From: Calamus simplicifolius
Taxonomy: Eukaryota; Streptophyta; Magnoliopsida; Arecales; Arecaceae
Direction: 5' to 3'
Length of the DNA: 64,000 nucleotides
Assembly: GCA_900491605.1 (NCBI GenBank)
Contig: UESW01004257.1
Span: forward strand, 643,639-707,638
Positions 11,250 through 22,548 of this stretch are shown here, one piece after another; position 1 is the stretch's first letter; every line of letters begins with the position of its first letter. The position numbers and the translations under genes are program-made. The notes below the pieces were generated by a model. It was given only the letters and a program-made list of their open reading frames with translations, was not told the DNA's origin and did no database searches.

Positions 11250-12666
11250 TGTTGACCCAATTATTAATTTTGATGATAAACAAAACTATTTGAGTATAAC
11301 TCATGAAATTACTAATAATTTTGATTAAATGTTTCAGTTTATAACTTGTTTAAATGATCAAAATCTCGAGAGAAATCAAGTTCCGAGCTCAATTCCAATG
11401 TCAAGGTAAGATTGCAGATATTAGAGCCGACACCTAGAATCACAGAGTCGACTCCGAAAATGGCACGACTAGAGTCGACACTTGGAACCTGTAGAGTCGA
11501 CTCCAACAGAAAAATAAAAGATGGTTTTTTGGGTCTTAAGTTAGAGTCGACCCAGAAAAGTTAGAGTCGACTCCAGAAGCAAAATGTGTCGACTCCAGAA
11601 AAGTTAGAGCAGATTCCAAATCGGGCTGTTTGGGGATTTCAAGTTAGAATCGACCCAGGAAAGTCAGAGCCAACTCCAGATTGTCAGAATCGACTTTCAA
11701 ATGTGTCAGAAGTCTCTAAACCTACTTTTTACTTTAAATCTCAACGGCTATTACCTTATTTGTTCCTAATTTTTCTTCCACTTTGATTCTAACGGATAGT
11801 TTTCATCTATTCTTAGTATTAGAAGATCTATAAAAGGATGATGAATATGACCGTTTAAAGAGGGGAAAAACAAGAAAAATAGAGAAGAAAAAGAAGAGAA
11901 AAATCTGAGAGAAAATCAGAGAAAAAAATCAAAGGAAAAATCGTATTGATTCCCTGAAAAGAAAGAGAGAAATTCCAAATCTTCACACTTCATTTTGAGG
12001 AGATTTCCAAGTTTGAAGAAGCAAACGAGCAAGCCCTAGTTCCTGTTCTTCAACTGATCTTCCGAGCTTCAAGAGAATACTCAAGGAAGATCCATTCAAA
12101 AGCAAGAAAGAGGAGAAGAATCAAGCCATAGAAATATGCAAATCAGGCTTTTATTTCTATCTTTTGTTTGATTAGTTAACTTGTCTTATTTGCTCATTTA
12201 AGGAGCAGTTATTGTATTAAACATTCTTATTCTTCTTGTGAACTGAGTCAATCAGGTGATTGAATCAGTTGAGGCAGTTTGCCTTGTGCAAGCAGTTGCT
12301 TGTGTGTAAGGTTTTTATGCTGGTGATCCTTGGAAACCAGCTGGGTTCATTGTGCACCCGGGAAAACAACAAGTTTGAGTTGTGATCTTGTAAAACAACT
12401 CTGCTGTAATCAAGGTTGATTATAGTGTGGACCCAAGAGGTACTTGGGAGTGGACGTAGGTGTAGGTACACCGAACCACTATAAAATTTCAGTGTTTGCC
12501 GTGCTTGTCTCTTTGTCTCTTCCACTTCATCTTCTTCTTGCATATTCTGTCTTAACTATTGCATATCTGTGATTTATTTTAAGTTGGAGGTTTACTTCAA
12601 AATGTTTAAAATTTTTAAAAGACCCAATTCACCCCCCCCCCTCTTGGGTTGCTATCTGGGACAATA
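11250..12666 (+). repeat. 3' LTR of SIRE-1
   Basis: The LTR runs from TGTTGACCCAATTATT at 11250 to ...CAATA at 12666 (the terminal CA has become TA), 1417 bp. It contains about ten GTCGAC-type motifs between 11430 and 11700, a TATA box at 11829-11837 and a C-rich tract near 12630. It matches the 5' LTR closely from 3007 on, with scattered substitutions and small indels. Confidence 0.92.
11829..11837 (+). promoter_or_regulatory. TATA box of the SIRE-1 3' LTR
   Basis: TATAAAAGG, the same motif and context as in the 5' LTR. It lies about 130 bp after the last GTCGAC-type motif. Confidence 0.55.
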
Positions 12667-12724
12667 ATTTAATAACATAACAATGGTATGAAGAAATTAA
12701 TATGAAGATAGAAATACATTTACT

Positions 12725-12935
12725 GGCCATCAACTAGTAGAAGCCTCCTTCTCCCATCGAAGAAAGTATTGTCACCTAACGATGGTCTAGCAGATGATCC
12801 TGGCATCTCATCAGCATACGTCTCATGGATATGTTGCTTCTATTTAGAGGAGCTATCACGTGGTGCATCAGAAGGAGAGTCATCGTCCGTGCCAGATGAA
12901 CGCCTCCTAGGTATGAATCTTTCACGACCCCTCAT
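12725..12935 (-). pseudogene. CACTA-A tnpA-like first exon
   Basis: The minus-strand ATG at 12935 gives MRGRERFIPRRRSSGTDDD, then an Asp/Ser-rich linker with one TAG, and a segment ending in GRRRLLLVDGQ. The matching exon of CACTA-C (31435-31211) ends in GRTVLRLDAQG, which supports homology. A GTAAAT splice donor follows at about 12724. TnpA-like proteins bind subterminal repeats and the ends of CACTA elements. The later exons are absent because SIRE-1 sits here. Confidence 0.6.
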
Positions 12936-13036
12936 AATACTGTAGATATAAAAGAATTATAATAAATTAACTTAAATAATCAAAAAAAGAATAAAACAAA
13001 AATTTTTGTTCCTAATATAATCAGAGGTATAAATAC

Positions 13037-15192
13037 TCAGTCACTATTATTTATATCCTCAAGTTCGAGTTCTTCGTCTGATTCTGTATTGGATTGCAAT
13101 TCATATTCATCTTCTTCATCATTTGAGACCTCATTGACATCCTCAATTTTAAGTAAAGCACCGGTTGGATTATTGCAAATTGGATCCGGATCAAGCCCAT
13201 CATCTTGAATTGCATGTGCTATCATGACATCTTCTTAAAAAGCTAAGGATTCAAGTGTTGTGTAGACGAGCTTATCGGCATAGAAACTATCGCCCGTGGC
13301 TTTATTTTACTCAGCCCACCAATCTCGCTTATCGTTTCAAAAGCTTGGATATATGGAGTAGCACACTTGTTTAGCTTGAAATGCTAGAATGAATGGTTCA
13401 TATTTGTTAAACCTTCTTCTATGATTTACTTCAACAAGATTATAATCTTAATGCACTTTAGTCTTTACATTTAGAGTTAGATTAAACCATTCACAGTTAA
13501 ACAATACAGTGCATTTAATAGGCCAACTAGGATACTCAACTTCAACAATCTCCTTTAACTTTTCATAATAATCATGCTGATCCGCACCAACAGTTTGACC
13601 TTGCATACATACCCTCCAATTTTGAGTTGCTCTTGAAGAACCCAAAGAATCAACCTGAAACTTGTATCCATTCACAAAATATCTGGTATATGTATTTACT
13701 CTAGACAACGGCTATTATGCTAGGGATTTAATGAAAATGTTATTAACATTCAACGAAGGATTATTAGTCTGAAAAATCAAGGGAACATAATAAGTATGTA
13801 TATGGTACGTACTTGTTAACTTATAAACAATGTGTAAATTTAATACTTATATGATCATTGAATCAATATGCAAACTCTGTATAAAGTTTTAATCTAATTT
13901 CATCATCGCTGATGCAAGGATCTTGTTGTCTCCATATATTACAAAAAATCCTTGGAAATAACAGTTTATATCAACTTAGTTGAAAATACTATAAAAAAAT
14001 AAACTAAGTATCAAAGTGAATGGAAGAAATAATATCTTACTCTATGAATGGTTCCACTTCATAGCAGTTCATCGGAATATAATTGTGAGCAGCTTTAAAC
14101 TCTTCGTTCAACGGATATCTCCTATTTTTGAAGCCAAATGGCCTATCAACAGTCTTGAAAATGGAGATGCTTCCATCATCTACTCCAAACTGTTGTCCAC
14201 AACCATCTAAATTATATGTCACTTTTTGATTCTTAGTTTAGGCATGTTCATCAAAGTAGTGTGATACAAAACTCGATGACTCCACCAAATATGCGTTGCA
14301 TATTGATCCTTCAACTCTTGCCTTATTTCGAACAATTTTTTTTATTTCTTCATGTACCTAAAAGTTTAAATTTGAAAACAAAATAAAATACTCAATATAG
14401 TGAACATAATAAAATAAATATATACACGAAGTAAGTTACCTCTTAAATGGGTATATCCAATAATATTGAACAGGTCAAGCAATCCTAGCTTCATATGTCA
14501 AATGAAAAGGTAGATGTTCCATGCAATTAAAAAAATTTGGAGAAAAAATTCATTCTAATTTGCATAAAATAATTGAAATCTCTTCTTCAACTCTTGCCAT
14601 ATCATTAGTTCTAATAACTCTAGCTATTAACTCTTTGAAAAATAACTGATCTCTTTAATGCTTTCCACACATTGGCATGCAGTAATTCACGAAATGCTAT
14701 AGGCATCAACGGTTGCATAGAAATATGGCAATTATGGCTTTTTATGCCAAAAACCCTAACTTAAGTATGTTCATACATCTACCCATATTGAAGCATATCC
14801 ATCAAGAAATTTTAATCCTTTCAACCAACCATAAAGTTCGAATTCCTATCAAGCGTAGCAAGCCTTTGGATATTTACTTGCAAGTTCAAGACTCTAACAA
14901 TACTGATTAGTTCTTCTCTTGATTTAAGAGTGTCCTTTATTTTTTTTTTTTGAAACATTCATCACCAAATGAAATATGTTCTCAAATTTTTATTTTTGAT
15001 ATGCATCACATCAAGGTTATGCCTAATTAGATTTGTACTCTAATATGGCAACTCCAATTTTTTTTTTTTCTCCACTCATGCTTTCTACACATCCGACCAT
15101 TTACTGCATTTGCACCATCTTTCAAATATTCATCAACCCTAACTACTCAATACAAACTAAATGGCCAGAAGTGCTCCACACAGAAAGCATGA
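13037..15192 (-). pseudogene. CACTA-A tnp2-like transposase, C-terminal half
   Basis: Read on the minus strand, the piece begins near 15190 with homology to the Tnp2 core (NGRMCRKHEWRKKK near 15110). It continues through the DUF4218-like part (14930-14270) and a block SISIFKTVDRPFGFKNRR (14222-14037). The DUF4216-like end is YFVNGYKFQVDSLGSSRATQ (13708-13448), with an acidic tail to a stop at 13037. CACTA-C carries the same blocks in the same order. Numerous stops and frameshifts make this an old, dead copy. Confidence 0.82.
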
Positions 15193-15205
15193 CACTACTA
15201 GAAAA
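15193..15205 (+). repeat. CACTA-B left terminal inverted repeat
   Basis: CACTACTAGAAAA is the canonical CACTA terminus. The three bases before it are TGA; no partner duplication can be checked, because the other end is not in view. Confidence 0.75.
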
Positions 15206-18200
15206 GTATATTTACCAAGGGAAAAAATACCTCGCAATTCCAAAGGATTTTTTGATAAAAATATTAACTATAATTTTTTAAAAAATATATTCTCAAAAAA
15301 TCAATCACAAAATTAATTTTGCAATATATTTTCTGAGGAATCTTTCTAATTAACATAAATGGGTTCTTTGTAAAAAATAATAAAAAATCCCTAGAAAAAT
15401 CTCTCAAAATTAATTTTGTAAGAAATTTTTTGAGGGATTTGTTTCTCATTAATGAGTTCTTAGTAAATTTTTTGATGAAAAAAATTTCTTAAAAAATTCC
15501 TCATAAAATTAATTTAGTAAGGGATTTTGCAAAGAATTTTTGATAAAAAATATTAACTAATTTTTTAAAAAAATATATTTTCTCAAAAATACCTTATAAA
15601 TGAATTTTGTGAGGGATTTTTTGAGAGATATTTCTATCATAAATGGGTTCTTTGTAAAAAAATAAATTGATAAAAAATAAAAAATCTCTCAAAATTAATT
15701 TTGTAAGATATTTTCCAAGGGCTTTGTTTTTCATTAATGAGTCCTTAGTAAAATTTTTGATAAAAAAATTCTCTCAAAAATTTTGTCTCAAAATTAATTT
15801 TGCGAGGGATTTTCTGATAAAATATTAACGATGAATTTTTTGATAAAAAATATTTTCTTAGAAAATGAGCCGCATAATTAATTTGTAAGGAATTTTTTGA
15901 GGGATCTTTCTATCATAAATGAGTTCTTTGTAAAAAAAAAAATTGATAAAAAAATCCCTAGAAAAATCTTCTGAAATTAATTTTTTGAGGGATTTTTCGA
16001 TGGATTTATTTTTCATTGATGAGTCTTTAGTAAAATTTTTTGATGAAAAAATTCTCTGGGAAAATTCCTCACAAATTAAATTTGTGAGGAATTTTGTGAG
16101 GGATTTTTTGATAAAATATTAACTATAAATTTTTTCTACAAAAAAAATATTTTCTCAAAAAATTCCTTATAAATTAATTTTGCAAGGTTTTTTTGGAGGG
16201 ATCTTTCTATCATAAATGAGTTCTTTGTTAAAAAAGTTTGATAAAAAGGATTCCTCAGAAAATCTCTCAAAAATTAATTTTGTGAGGAAATTTTCATGGG
16301 ATTTGTTTTTCATTAATGAGTCCTTAGTAAAATTTTTTGATAAAAAAATTCTCTCAAAAATTTTGTTGTAAAATTAATTTTGTGAGGGATTTTGCGAAGG
16401 ATTTTCTGACAAAAAAATATTAACTGCAAATCTTTCGACAAAAAATGTTTTCTTAGGAAAAATTGATTTTGTGAAAATTTTTTGAGGGATCTTTCTATCG
16501 TAAATGGGTTTTTTATAAAAAAATTTAATAAAAAAATTCCTAGGAAAATCTCTCGAAAATTAATTTTGTTAGGAATTTTTTGAGGGGTTTGTTTTTCATT
16601 AATGAGTACTTAGTAAAATTTTTTGATGAAAAAATTCTCTCAAAAAATCCCTCACAAAATTAAATTTGCAAGAGATTTTTGATAAAAATATTTACAATAA
16701 AACAAAAATATTTTTTGAAAAATTTGTCATAAATTAATTTTGCAAAGGATTTTCTAAGGGATATGTCTATCATAAATGGATTCTTTGTAAAAAAATTGAT
16801 AAAAACAATCCCTCGAAAAATCTATCAAAAATTAATTTTGTGAGGGATTTTTTGAGGAATTTGTTTTTCGTTAATGAGTCCTTAGTAAAATTTTTTGATG
16901 AAAAAATTCTCTCAAAAATCCCTCGCAAAAATTTTGCGAGGGATTCTCTTACAAAAAATATTAACTATAAAATTTTTTGATAAAAAAATATTTTCTTAAA
17001 AAATCTATCGCAAAATTAATTTTGCAAGGGACTTTTCAAGGGATCTTTCTAACACAAATAGATTCTTTGTAAAAAAATTTTAATAAAAAAATCTCTAGAA
17101 AAATCTCTTGAAAATTAATTTGATGAGGGATTTTCCAAGGGATTTATTTTTTATTAATGAGTCCTTAGTAAATTTTTTGATGAAAAAATTCTCTTGAAAT
17201 TTTGTCGCAAAATTAATTTTGTGAGGGATTTTTTGACATAAATATTTTGTTAGAAAACTGGTTGCAAAATTAATTTTGTGAGGGATCTTTCTATCGTAAA
17301 TGGGTTCTTTGTGAAACAAAATTTTGGCAAAAAAATTCCTAGGAAAATCTTTCAAAAATTAATTTTGTGAGGGATTTATTTTTTATTATTGAGTCCTTAG
17401 TAAAATTTTTTGATAAAAAATTTCTCTTGGAAAATCCCTCACGAAATGTATTTTGCGAGTGATTTTTTGAGAAAAATATTAACTATAAAATTTTCTAAAA
17501 AAAATATTTTCTTGAAATCGTCGGAAATTAATTTTGTAAAAAAATTTTTAAGGGATATTTCTATCATAATTGGGTTCTTTGTAAAAAAGAATTGATAAAA
17601 AATTCCTTTGAAAATCTTTCAGAAATTAATTTTGTGAGGGATTTTTTGAGAGATTTATTTTTCATTTATGGGTCCTTAGTAAAATTATTTGATGAAAAAA
17701 ATTTCTCAAAAAAATCTTACAAAATTAATTTTGCGAGGCAAATTCTGACAAAAAATTAACCATAAAATTTTTTGACAACAAATATTTTCTCAAAAAATCC
17801 CTCATAAATTAATTTTTTGAGGGATTTTTTGATGGATCTTTCTTTTGATAAAAAAAATTTCTAGAAAAATCTCTAAAAAATTAATTTTGTGGGAAATTTT
17901 CTGAGGGATTTGTTTTTCATTAATGAATCCTTAGCAAATTTTTTGATGAAAAATTCTCTCAAAAATCGTTCCCAAAATTAATTTTGTAAGGGATTTGTTG
18001 AGAAATTTTTTCTCGTAAATGTAAATGAGTTCAAAAAATTTCCTTCAAAATCCCTTGAAAACGTTTCCTCGAGATTCCCTTGGAAATATTCTCTCAAAAA
18101 AATCCCTTGGAAACTTTGCTCTCATTGAAAAATCCCTCAAAAAATTACTTTCACGTGGATGTTTGAGAAAACTTTCTATTTCTTAATAAAAAAATTTGAT

Positions 18201-18280
18201 AAAACATATTTCCTTAGAATATCTCTTGATAATTTTTTTAGAAAGGGATGTTTCAGGCAAATTTTCCCTCATAAATTACT
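15206..18280. repeat. AT-rich subterminal tandem array of CACTA-B
   Basis: A roughly 280-300-bp complex unit recurs about ten times with much divergence. Each unit contains palindromic pairs built on AAATTAATTTTG...GAGGGATTTTTTGAGG, a segment TCATAAATGGGTTCTTTG, and a segment TCATTAATGAGTCCTTAG. The short palindrome recurs inside each unit. CACTA elements carry transposase-binding subterminal repeats, and this looks like an expanded set. Short ORFs here are by-products of the repeat. Confidence 0.8.
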
Positions 18281-19786
18281 TTTGTGCTCATAATTTAAGA
18301 AAAATTATGTGGCAATCAAACCAATGGATGGTATTGGAGGTGCCAAAAGAATTAGATCAAACGCCGTATAAGAAGGTGGCCCGTATATAAGGAAAGAGCT
18401 TTGGCTATATAATGCAGCCACTGGCAAGGGCAATAATCATTTGTATAATATTGACCTAGAGAACTCTACATAAAATCGTTCGGACTTTGCTCTAGGTGCC
18501 ACGGCCATGGATTGATGAAGCATGTTTCACCATCATCCCCATAGGGATTGACCCCACCCCGTGTACGATGTCTCAGTTCCTTAATTGATCAGGCTATCAA
18601 TCTTGTCACTAGACCCAAACCTAATCTAATAAAAAATCAGCTTGGGTTCATGATCAAATTTAATGAATAAGAAAAGTTTTGAAAGCAAAGAACATAATAT
18701 ATAGATAAAAACAACATATTTATTGTTATATAAAGAAAAGCAACATATATGAACAAGTATGTGACTATACTATATGATCATGAAAAATAAATAACTAAGA
18801 TCATAGAGGTCTTCATCATGTGCCCAGTCACCCATATTTAGTTCTGGCAATGGGGTGTGAACTGCTTGCATAAAGCCAATTGCCATGCTCGACAATTTGG
18901 CCATTGTGTAACACCTTTAGCATTAAATGTAAACCAATACAATCTAAAAAATTTATTAAAGCAACAATAATGAGTAGTTAGAGAATCATCATCGTTGTAA
19001 GTTTTTCTAAATTACAAATGAACATCATGCCAACCACATATATATTCATTGTGATAAATATATGAATAGAGGAATGACAAGTCACATGTAAACACAATAT
19101 CCAATTTTAAAACCTCGCAAGGATTGACAGGTCCAAAGGAGTCAAAGTTAAATTGGACTATAGGTAGATAATGCAAACTGATAATGTAAACTTTTGAACC
19201 ATGTGATTGATGTAGTGCATTGATATATATATATATATATATATATTATGATAAATAATTTATAAAAATGTTACAAGAGGTGAAAAGAAATTAATGGATA
19301 AGAACAAAATAATGATTATTCATAAAAAAATAATTCACATACAAATGATATATTGTTTAAATTATTAAATTATATATTAAGTCACATCTAAATAGAAGTT
19401 TAATAATTTTTTACTGTTTCTTTGCTTGCTAGAACTTGATCAAATTTAAGTAAAAATTATATATTACTAAAAGAGCATAAAAAAATGATGTTTTTATATA
19501 TTAATAAATTATTTAATTTATTAATATAGTTAAATGGTTAATAAAATTTTAATAGTTTTTGCAACTAATATGTTTTTAAAAAATTATAAAAAAATTAAAA
19601 ATAGAAAGAGGAAACAACAAAAAAATTATTTTATTTTTTTATAAAATAAATTTATAATAGATAGACAGACAGAAGGAATTGAATCTGAAATATTAAAAAA
19701 AAGTACTCACGGCTGTAGCCACTACGACCCATTCATAAATTTGTTGCCAAAATAGTTAAGCACTATAAATTCTTTTTTATACGCCC
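18281..19786. other. AT-rich stretch without a supported gene
   Basis: Nothing can be assigned with confidence. Around 18300-18500 a reading frame with few stops (KELWLYNAATGKGNNHLYNI) hints at an eroded coding piece that I do not recognise. A (TA)n run lies at about 19219-19245. The rest is low-complexity AT-rich DNA. Confidence 0.5.
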
Positions 19787-20584
19787 ATTTTTAGGGAATT
19801 TCTATTTGCACTGCTCGGATTGCTGAGTGCACCCCTCTCAATTTTTTTTAAAAAAATTCTAAACATCATTAGCATCCCCGTCTCCTTCCCCCCTCCCTTC
19901 CTCGTCACCGGCGCTCCCCCTCTCCTTCCCTCCCCGATAGCCCCCCTTCTCCTCCCCCCTCCCTGGCACTGCCCCCCCCCCCCCGGCCCCCGTCTCTTCT
20001 CCTTCCCTCCCCTTCCTAGCTCCCCTTTCTTCCCCCTCCCTAGCACTACCCCCCACCCCTCCTCCGGCCCCCGTCTCCTCTCCTTCCTTTCCCGGCAGCC
20101 CCTCGTCTCCTCCCCCTCCTTGGTACTGCCCTCCACCCCTCCCTCTTAGCCCCCATCTCCTTCCCTCTGGTCCTCGGCACCGCCCCCTACCCATCCCCCC
20201 TTGGCCCCGGTCTCCTCCCACTCACCGGCGGCTAAAGGGGAGGGGTGGGGGGCGATGTCAGGGAGGGGGGAGGAGACCAGGGCTGGGGGGTAGGGGGCGG
20301 TGTCGGGGATGGGAGGGAACGAGACGGGGGGCGGAGGAGAGGGGTGGGGGGCGATGCCAATGAGGGGGGAGGAGAGGGGTGCTGCCTGGGAGGGGAGGAA
20401 AGGAGACGGGGGCCATGGGAGAGGGGTGGGGGGCGGTGCCAGGGAGGAGGGAGGAGAGAGGGCTGATGCTAGGGAAGGAAGGGGGAGGAGATGGGGGTGC
20501 TAAGGGTAGTTTAGGATTTTCTTAAAAAAAATTTAAGGGGATGCAGCAATCCGAGCAGTGCAAATAAAAATTTTCCCATTTTTA
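19787..20584. mobile_element. Foldback/TIR element with C-rich and G-rich arms
   Basis: The terminal inverted repeats of about 65 bp begin GGGAATTTCTATTTGCACTG on the left (19794) and end with the near-exact complement (...TTCCC) at 20577. They share ATTTGCACTGCTCGGATTGCTG. The flanks are a 7-bp duplication ATTTTTA (19787-19793 and 20578-20584). The interior left half is a C-rich minisatellite (CCCCCACCCCTCCTCCGGCC type) and the right half is its G-rich inverse, so the whole element can fold on itself, with the centre near 20225. It encodes no protein. The termini suggest a Mutator-like non-autonomous element, but the family is not settled. Confidence 0.8.
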
Positions 20585-21600
20585 TTTGACCATCGCGCTT
20601 CCCTTTCTGAGCGAATGAGATACTTGGGGATGAGCAAATAAGGTAATTTTTTTCTTTAGACATTTCTTCTTTGATTTTTTTTCCTTTATATTTCATCCTA
20701 TTTTTTGGAGATCGTTGGAGGAAGGCGATCGCCAAAGAGATGGGTGGATTTTGGGAGGGACGAGAGGGTTTTGGAAGGAGTGGCCGGCGTGCTAGAGTGG
20801 CCGCCATGCCGGTGGGTTTTGGAACAGAGGAACCGTGCCATGCCATGCGGTGAGGAAAAATGGATTCGGTGAGCCGCTGCCGTGCCGAGGCCCAGCAGCC
20901 TTGCGTGCCTCCTCGGAAGGAAATGGCTAGAGAAGTGAAGAGAGGGCCGTCGGATGGCCCTCCTTCGCGCGGGAGCCGAACCAGCTCCTGCATATTCATT
21001 CTGGCCCGGCGGCATGCCCGCTTGCTCGCCGGGCCCAAGCCCCGGCAGGAGCCCCCACCGGCCTTCCCCAGCCAGCCGTGCCACCGCCGCAGTGAAGACA
21101 GTGGCGGGAGGAAGAAGAAGCAGGGGAAAAGAAAAGAAAAGAAACAAAAAGAAAGAGAAAGGAAAAGAGGAGGTGGGTGACCGTCGGCGGCGGCTGGCGC
21201 GGGGCCGGTTGCCGGTGGCCAGCCAAACCCCAGGGAGAGCCGACGGTGGCCTTGGCCGCCGGCCATCTCCCTTGGTTCATGGGAGGAAGAAAGAAAAAAA
21301 AAAAGAAAAAAAAAGGAGGGCTGGGCATTTCTATAGAAAAAAGTTAATTAAAAAGAAGGCCGGGCATCCACTGCCTTTTTCTTTAATTTTTTGATCAATT
21401 TTTATTATTTATATTCTTCATCCATGTGTTCTATAGAAAAGAGAAAATTAATACCTATGAACTATTACTTATTATTTACTCCAACAATGATGATTAACAT
21501 GCATTTGTATAGTATATGCATACAAAATCAAAATTAACATGCATCAATTATTTATTGTTTTAGGCTGGTTATCAAGAAAACACTCTAAAGCTTCGTTATT
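20585..21600 (+). other. GC-rich leader upstream of the CACTA-B transposase
   Basis: This is a GC-rich island in AT-rich surroundings, with ORFs on both strands (for example 20511-21266 minus). They are Pro/Arg/Gly-rich with no domain, so I treat them as compositional. The equivalent place in CACTA-C holds the non-coding exon and intron of tnp2, so this is most likely promoter and 5'UTR. No TATA box was recognised with confidence. Confidence 0.45.
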
Positions 21601-22132
21601 ATGGACATTTGTCATTATCGTAGTTGGATGTATAATAAACTTTTTTCCAAATGAGTTTCTAATGGGGTTGGAATGGTTTATTCACTTTGCATGCCAACAA
21701 CCTATATTTTTGAGTGAGAAGAAAATTAGGTGTCCTTGTTTCAAGTGCAAAAACGCAAAGTACTTGACTGTAGAGAAAGTGAAGGTACATCTTTATAAAA
21801 AAGGTTTCAAACTTGACTACTGGTATTGGACAAAACATGAAGAAATTGAACCAATTGTGAATTATGGTGTTGATCAAATGCAACTTATTGGTTCAAGTAC
21901 TGCTCAATTTAATGCTTTTAGTTGTGGTCAATTGAATAATAATGAGCAAACCAATAGATACGAAGCTATGATTTTTGATGCTACTAGTCCAAATTTATTA
22001 AAGAATCGTGCATGTGGATTGGGCTTCCCATTTCACACCGGTGGTTCTATCAGCATTAATGATCATGCGACAAGATTGGTATTTATTCTAAATTGTTGGA
22101 ACTACAAAAACTTAAAAATCCTATATAGCTAA
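21601..22132 (+). pseudogene. CACTA-B chimeric Tnp2 N-terminus joined to a TnpA piece
   Basis: The ATG at 21601 opens MDICHYRSWMYNKLFSK, the usual start of Tnp2 (RSWMY motif). A frameshift near 21650 leads into FLMGLEWFIHFAC, the Cys-rich IRCPCFKCKN and KVKVHLYKKGF, the transposase-associated domain that probably binds DNA. After NRYEAMIFDA (about 21985) the sequence jumps to CGLGFPFHTGGSISINDHAT, the TnpA (Transposase_24-like) signature, which in CACTA-C belongs to the other gene. A GTATTT donor follows at about 22079. The join looks like an internal deletion removing the Tnp2 core and the start of tnpA. Confidence 0.72.
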
Positions 22133-22548
22133 GAATAAAATTATGTATAATAATTTATTTTGCCTTCATTTTTTCAACTTTTGAACATGTTCTAATGTTT
22201 TTTTTATTGACACCCCAAAACTTAGATCAAAACTATTGACATCGCTGAAACATCTGAAAATGAACCTTCACAAGCCCAATAAAAACGAAAGGAGCACTCT
22301 GCCATGATTTATTAATAACTTATAGCAATGCCCAACCTTGAACGCTCAATACCAGGCAAGATTTTATGATTGTTATACTCATGAGAAGACTGACTAGGTC
22401 ATCTAGTAAATTGCTCTCCCCACAAGAAGATCTGAACGTAAGTTTACTTTGTTAGTATAAACCTCTCATATTCTTGCCATTGAACATTTCATGTTTTCCA
22501 TGGGAGTAGAATTCAGGTTTACTTTGTCATTTTCTTCCTAATAAATAC
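22133..22548 (+). other. Probable intron and eroded tnpA exon of CACTA-B
   Basis: No clean ORF. A polypyrimidine-AG acceptor near 22224 and a later piece with CYTHEKTD and a GTAAGT donor near 22438 would fit a further TnpA exon, but the reading is full of stops. Low confidence. Confidence 0.3.

Larger units (their letters stand above)
3002..12666 (+). mobile_element. SIRE-like Ty1/copia retrotransposon (SIRE-1)
   Basis: The element has a 5' LTR (5' end cut by the Athila insertion), a tRNA-Met-type primer site, gag, protease, integrase, RT, RNase H, an extra ORF downstream of pol and a complete 3' LTR. The extra 3' ORF and the gag type place it in the SIRE/Maximus lineage. All coding parts are frameshifted. 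The right LTR abuts CACTA-A sequence just past its tnpA exon, so SIRE-1 inserted in an intron of that transposon. Confidence 0.9.
12667..15192 (-). mobile_element. CACTA-A: decayed CACTA transposon fragment
   Basis: The minus strand carries the end of a Tnp2-type transposase followed by the first exon of a TnpA-like gene, the same order as in the complete CACTA-C. SIRE-1 is inserted on the left, just after the tnpA exon, and CACTA-B begins on the right at 15193 inside the transposase. No terminal repeat of CACTA-A itself is in the window. Confidence 0.82.
15193..22548 (+). mobile_element. CACTA-B: 5' part of a second CACTA element
   Basis: A CACTACTAGAAAA terminus at 15193 starts an element that mirrors CACTA-C: a terminal repeat, a long subterminal repeat array, a GC-rich leader, then the start of a Tnp2-like gene (21601). 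No opposite terminus (…TAGTG) was found. The right side is interrupted by the Tat LTR at 22549. Calling everything to 22548 one element is an inference from this parallel layout. Confidence 0.6.

Noticed and set aside
15193..18300. Second terminus of CACTA-B close to the repeat array
   Set aside because: I looked for TAGTG preceded by a T-rich complement of the left end and found none before the Tat LTR, so no right boundary is claimed.
18290..18520. Possible host gene fragment (KELWLYNAATGKGNNHLYNI)
   Set aside because: Stops interrupt it and I cannot match it to a family with confidence, so it is mentioned only in the region note.
19820..20503. Several Gly/Arg- or Pro-rich ORFs of 70-120 codons
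   Set aside because: They lie in the arms of the foldback element and read its C-rich/G-rich minisatellite.
20511..21266. A 251-codon minus-strand ORF, Pro/Arg/Ser-rich
   Set aside because: GC-rich composition opens frames on both strands; no recognisable domain, and the place corresponds to a transposon leader.
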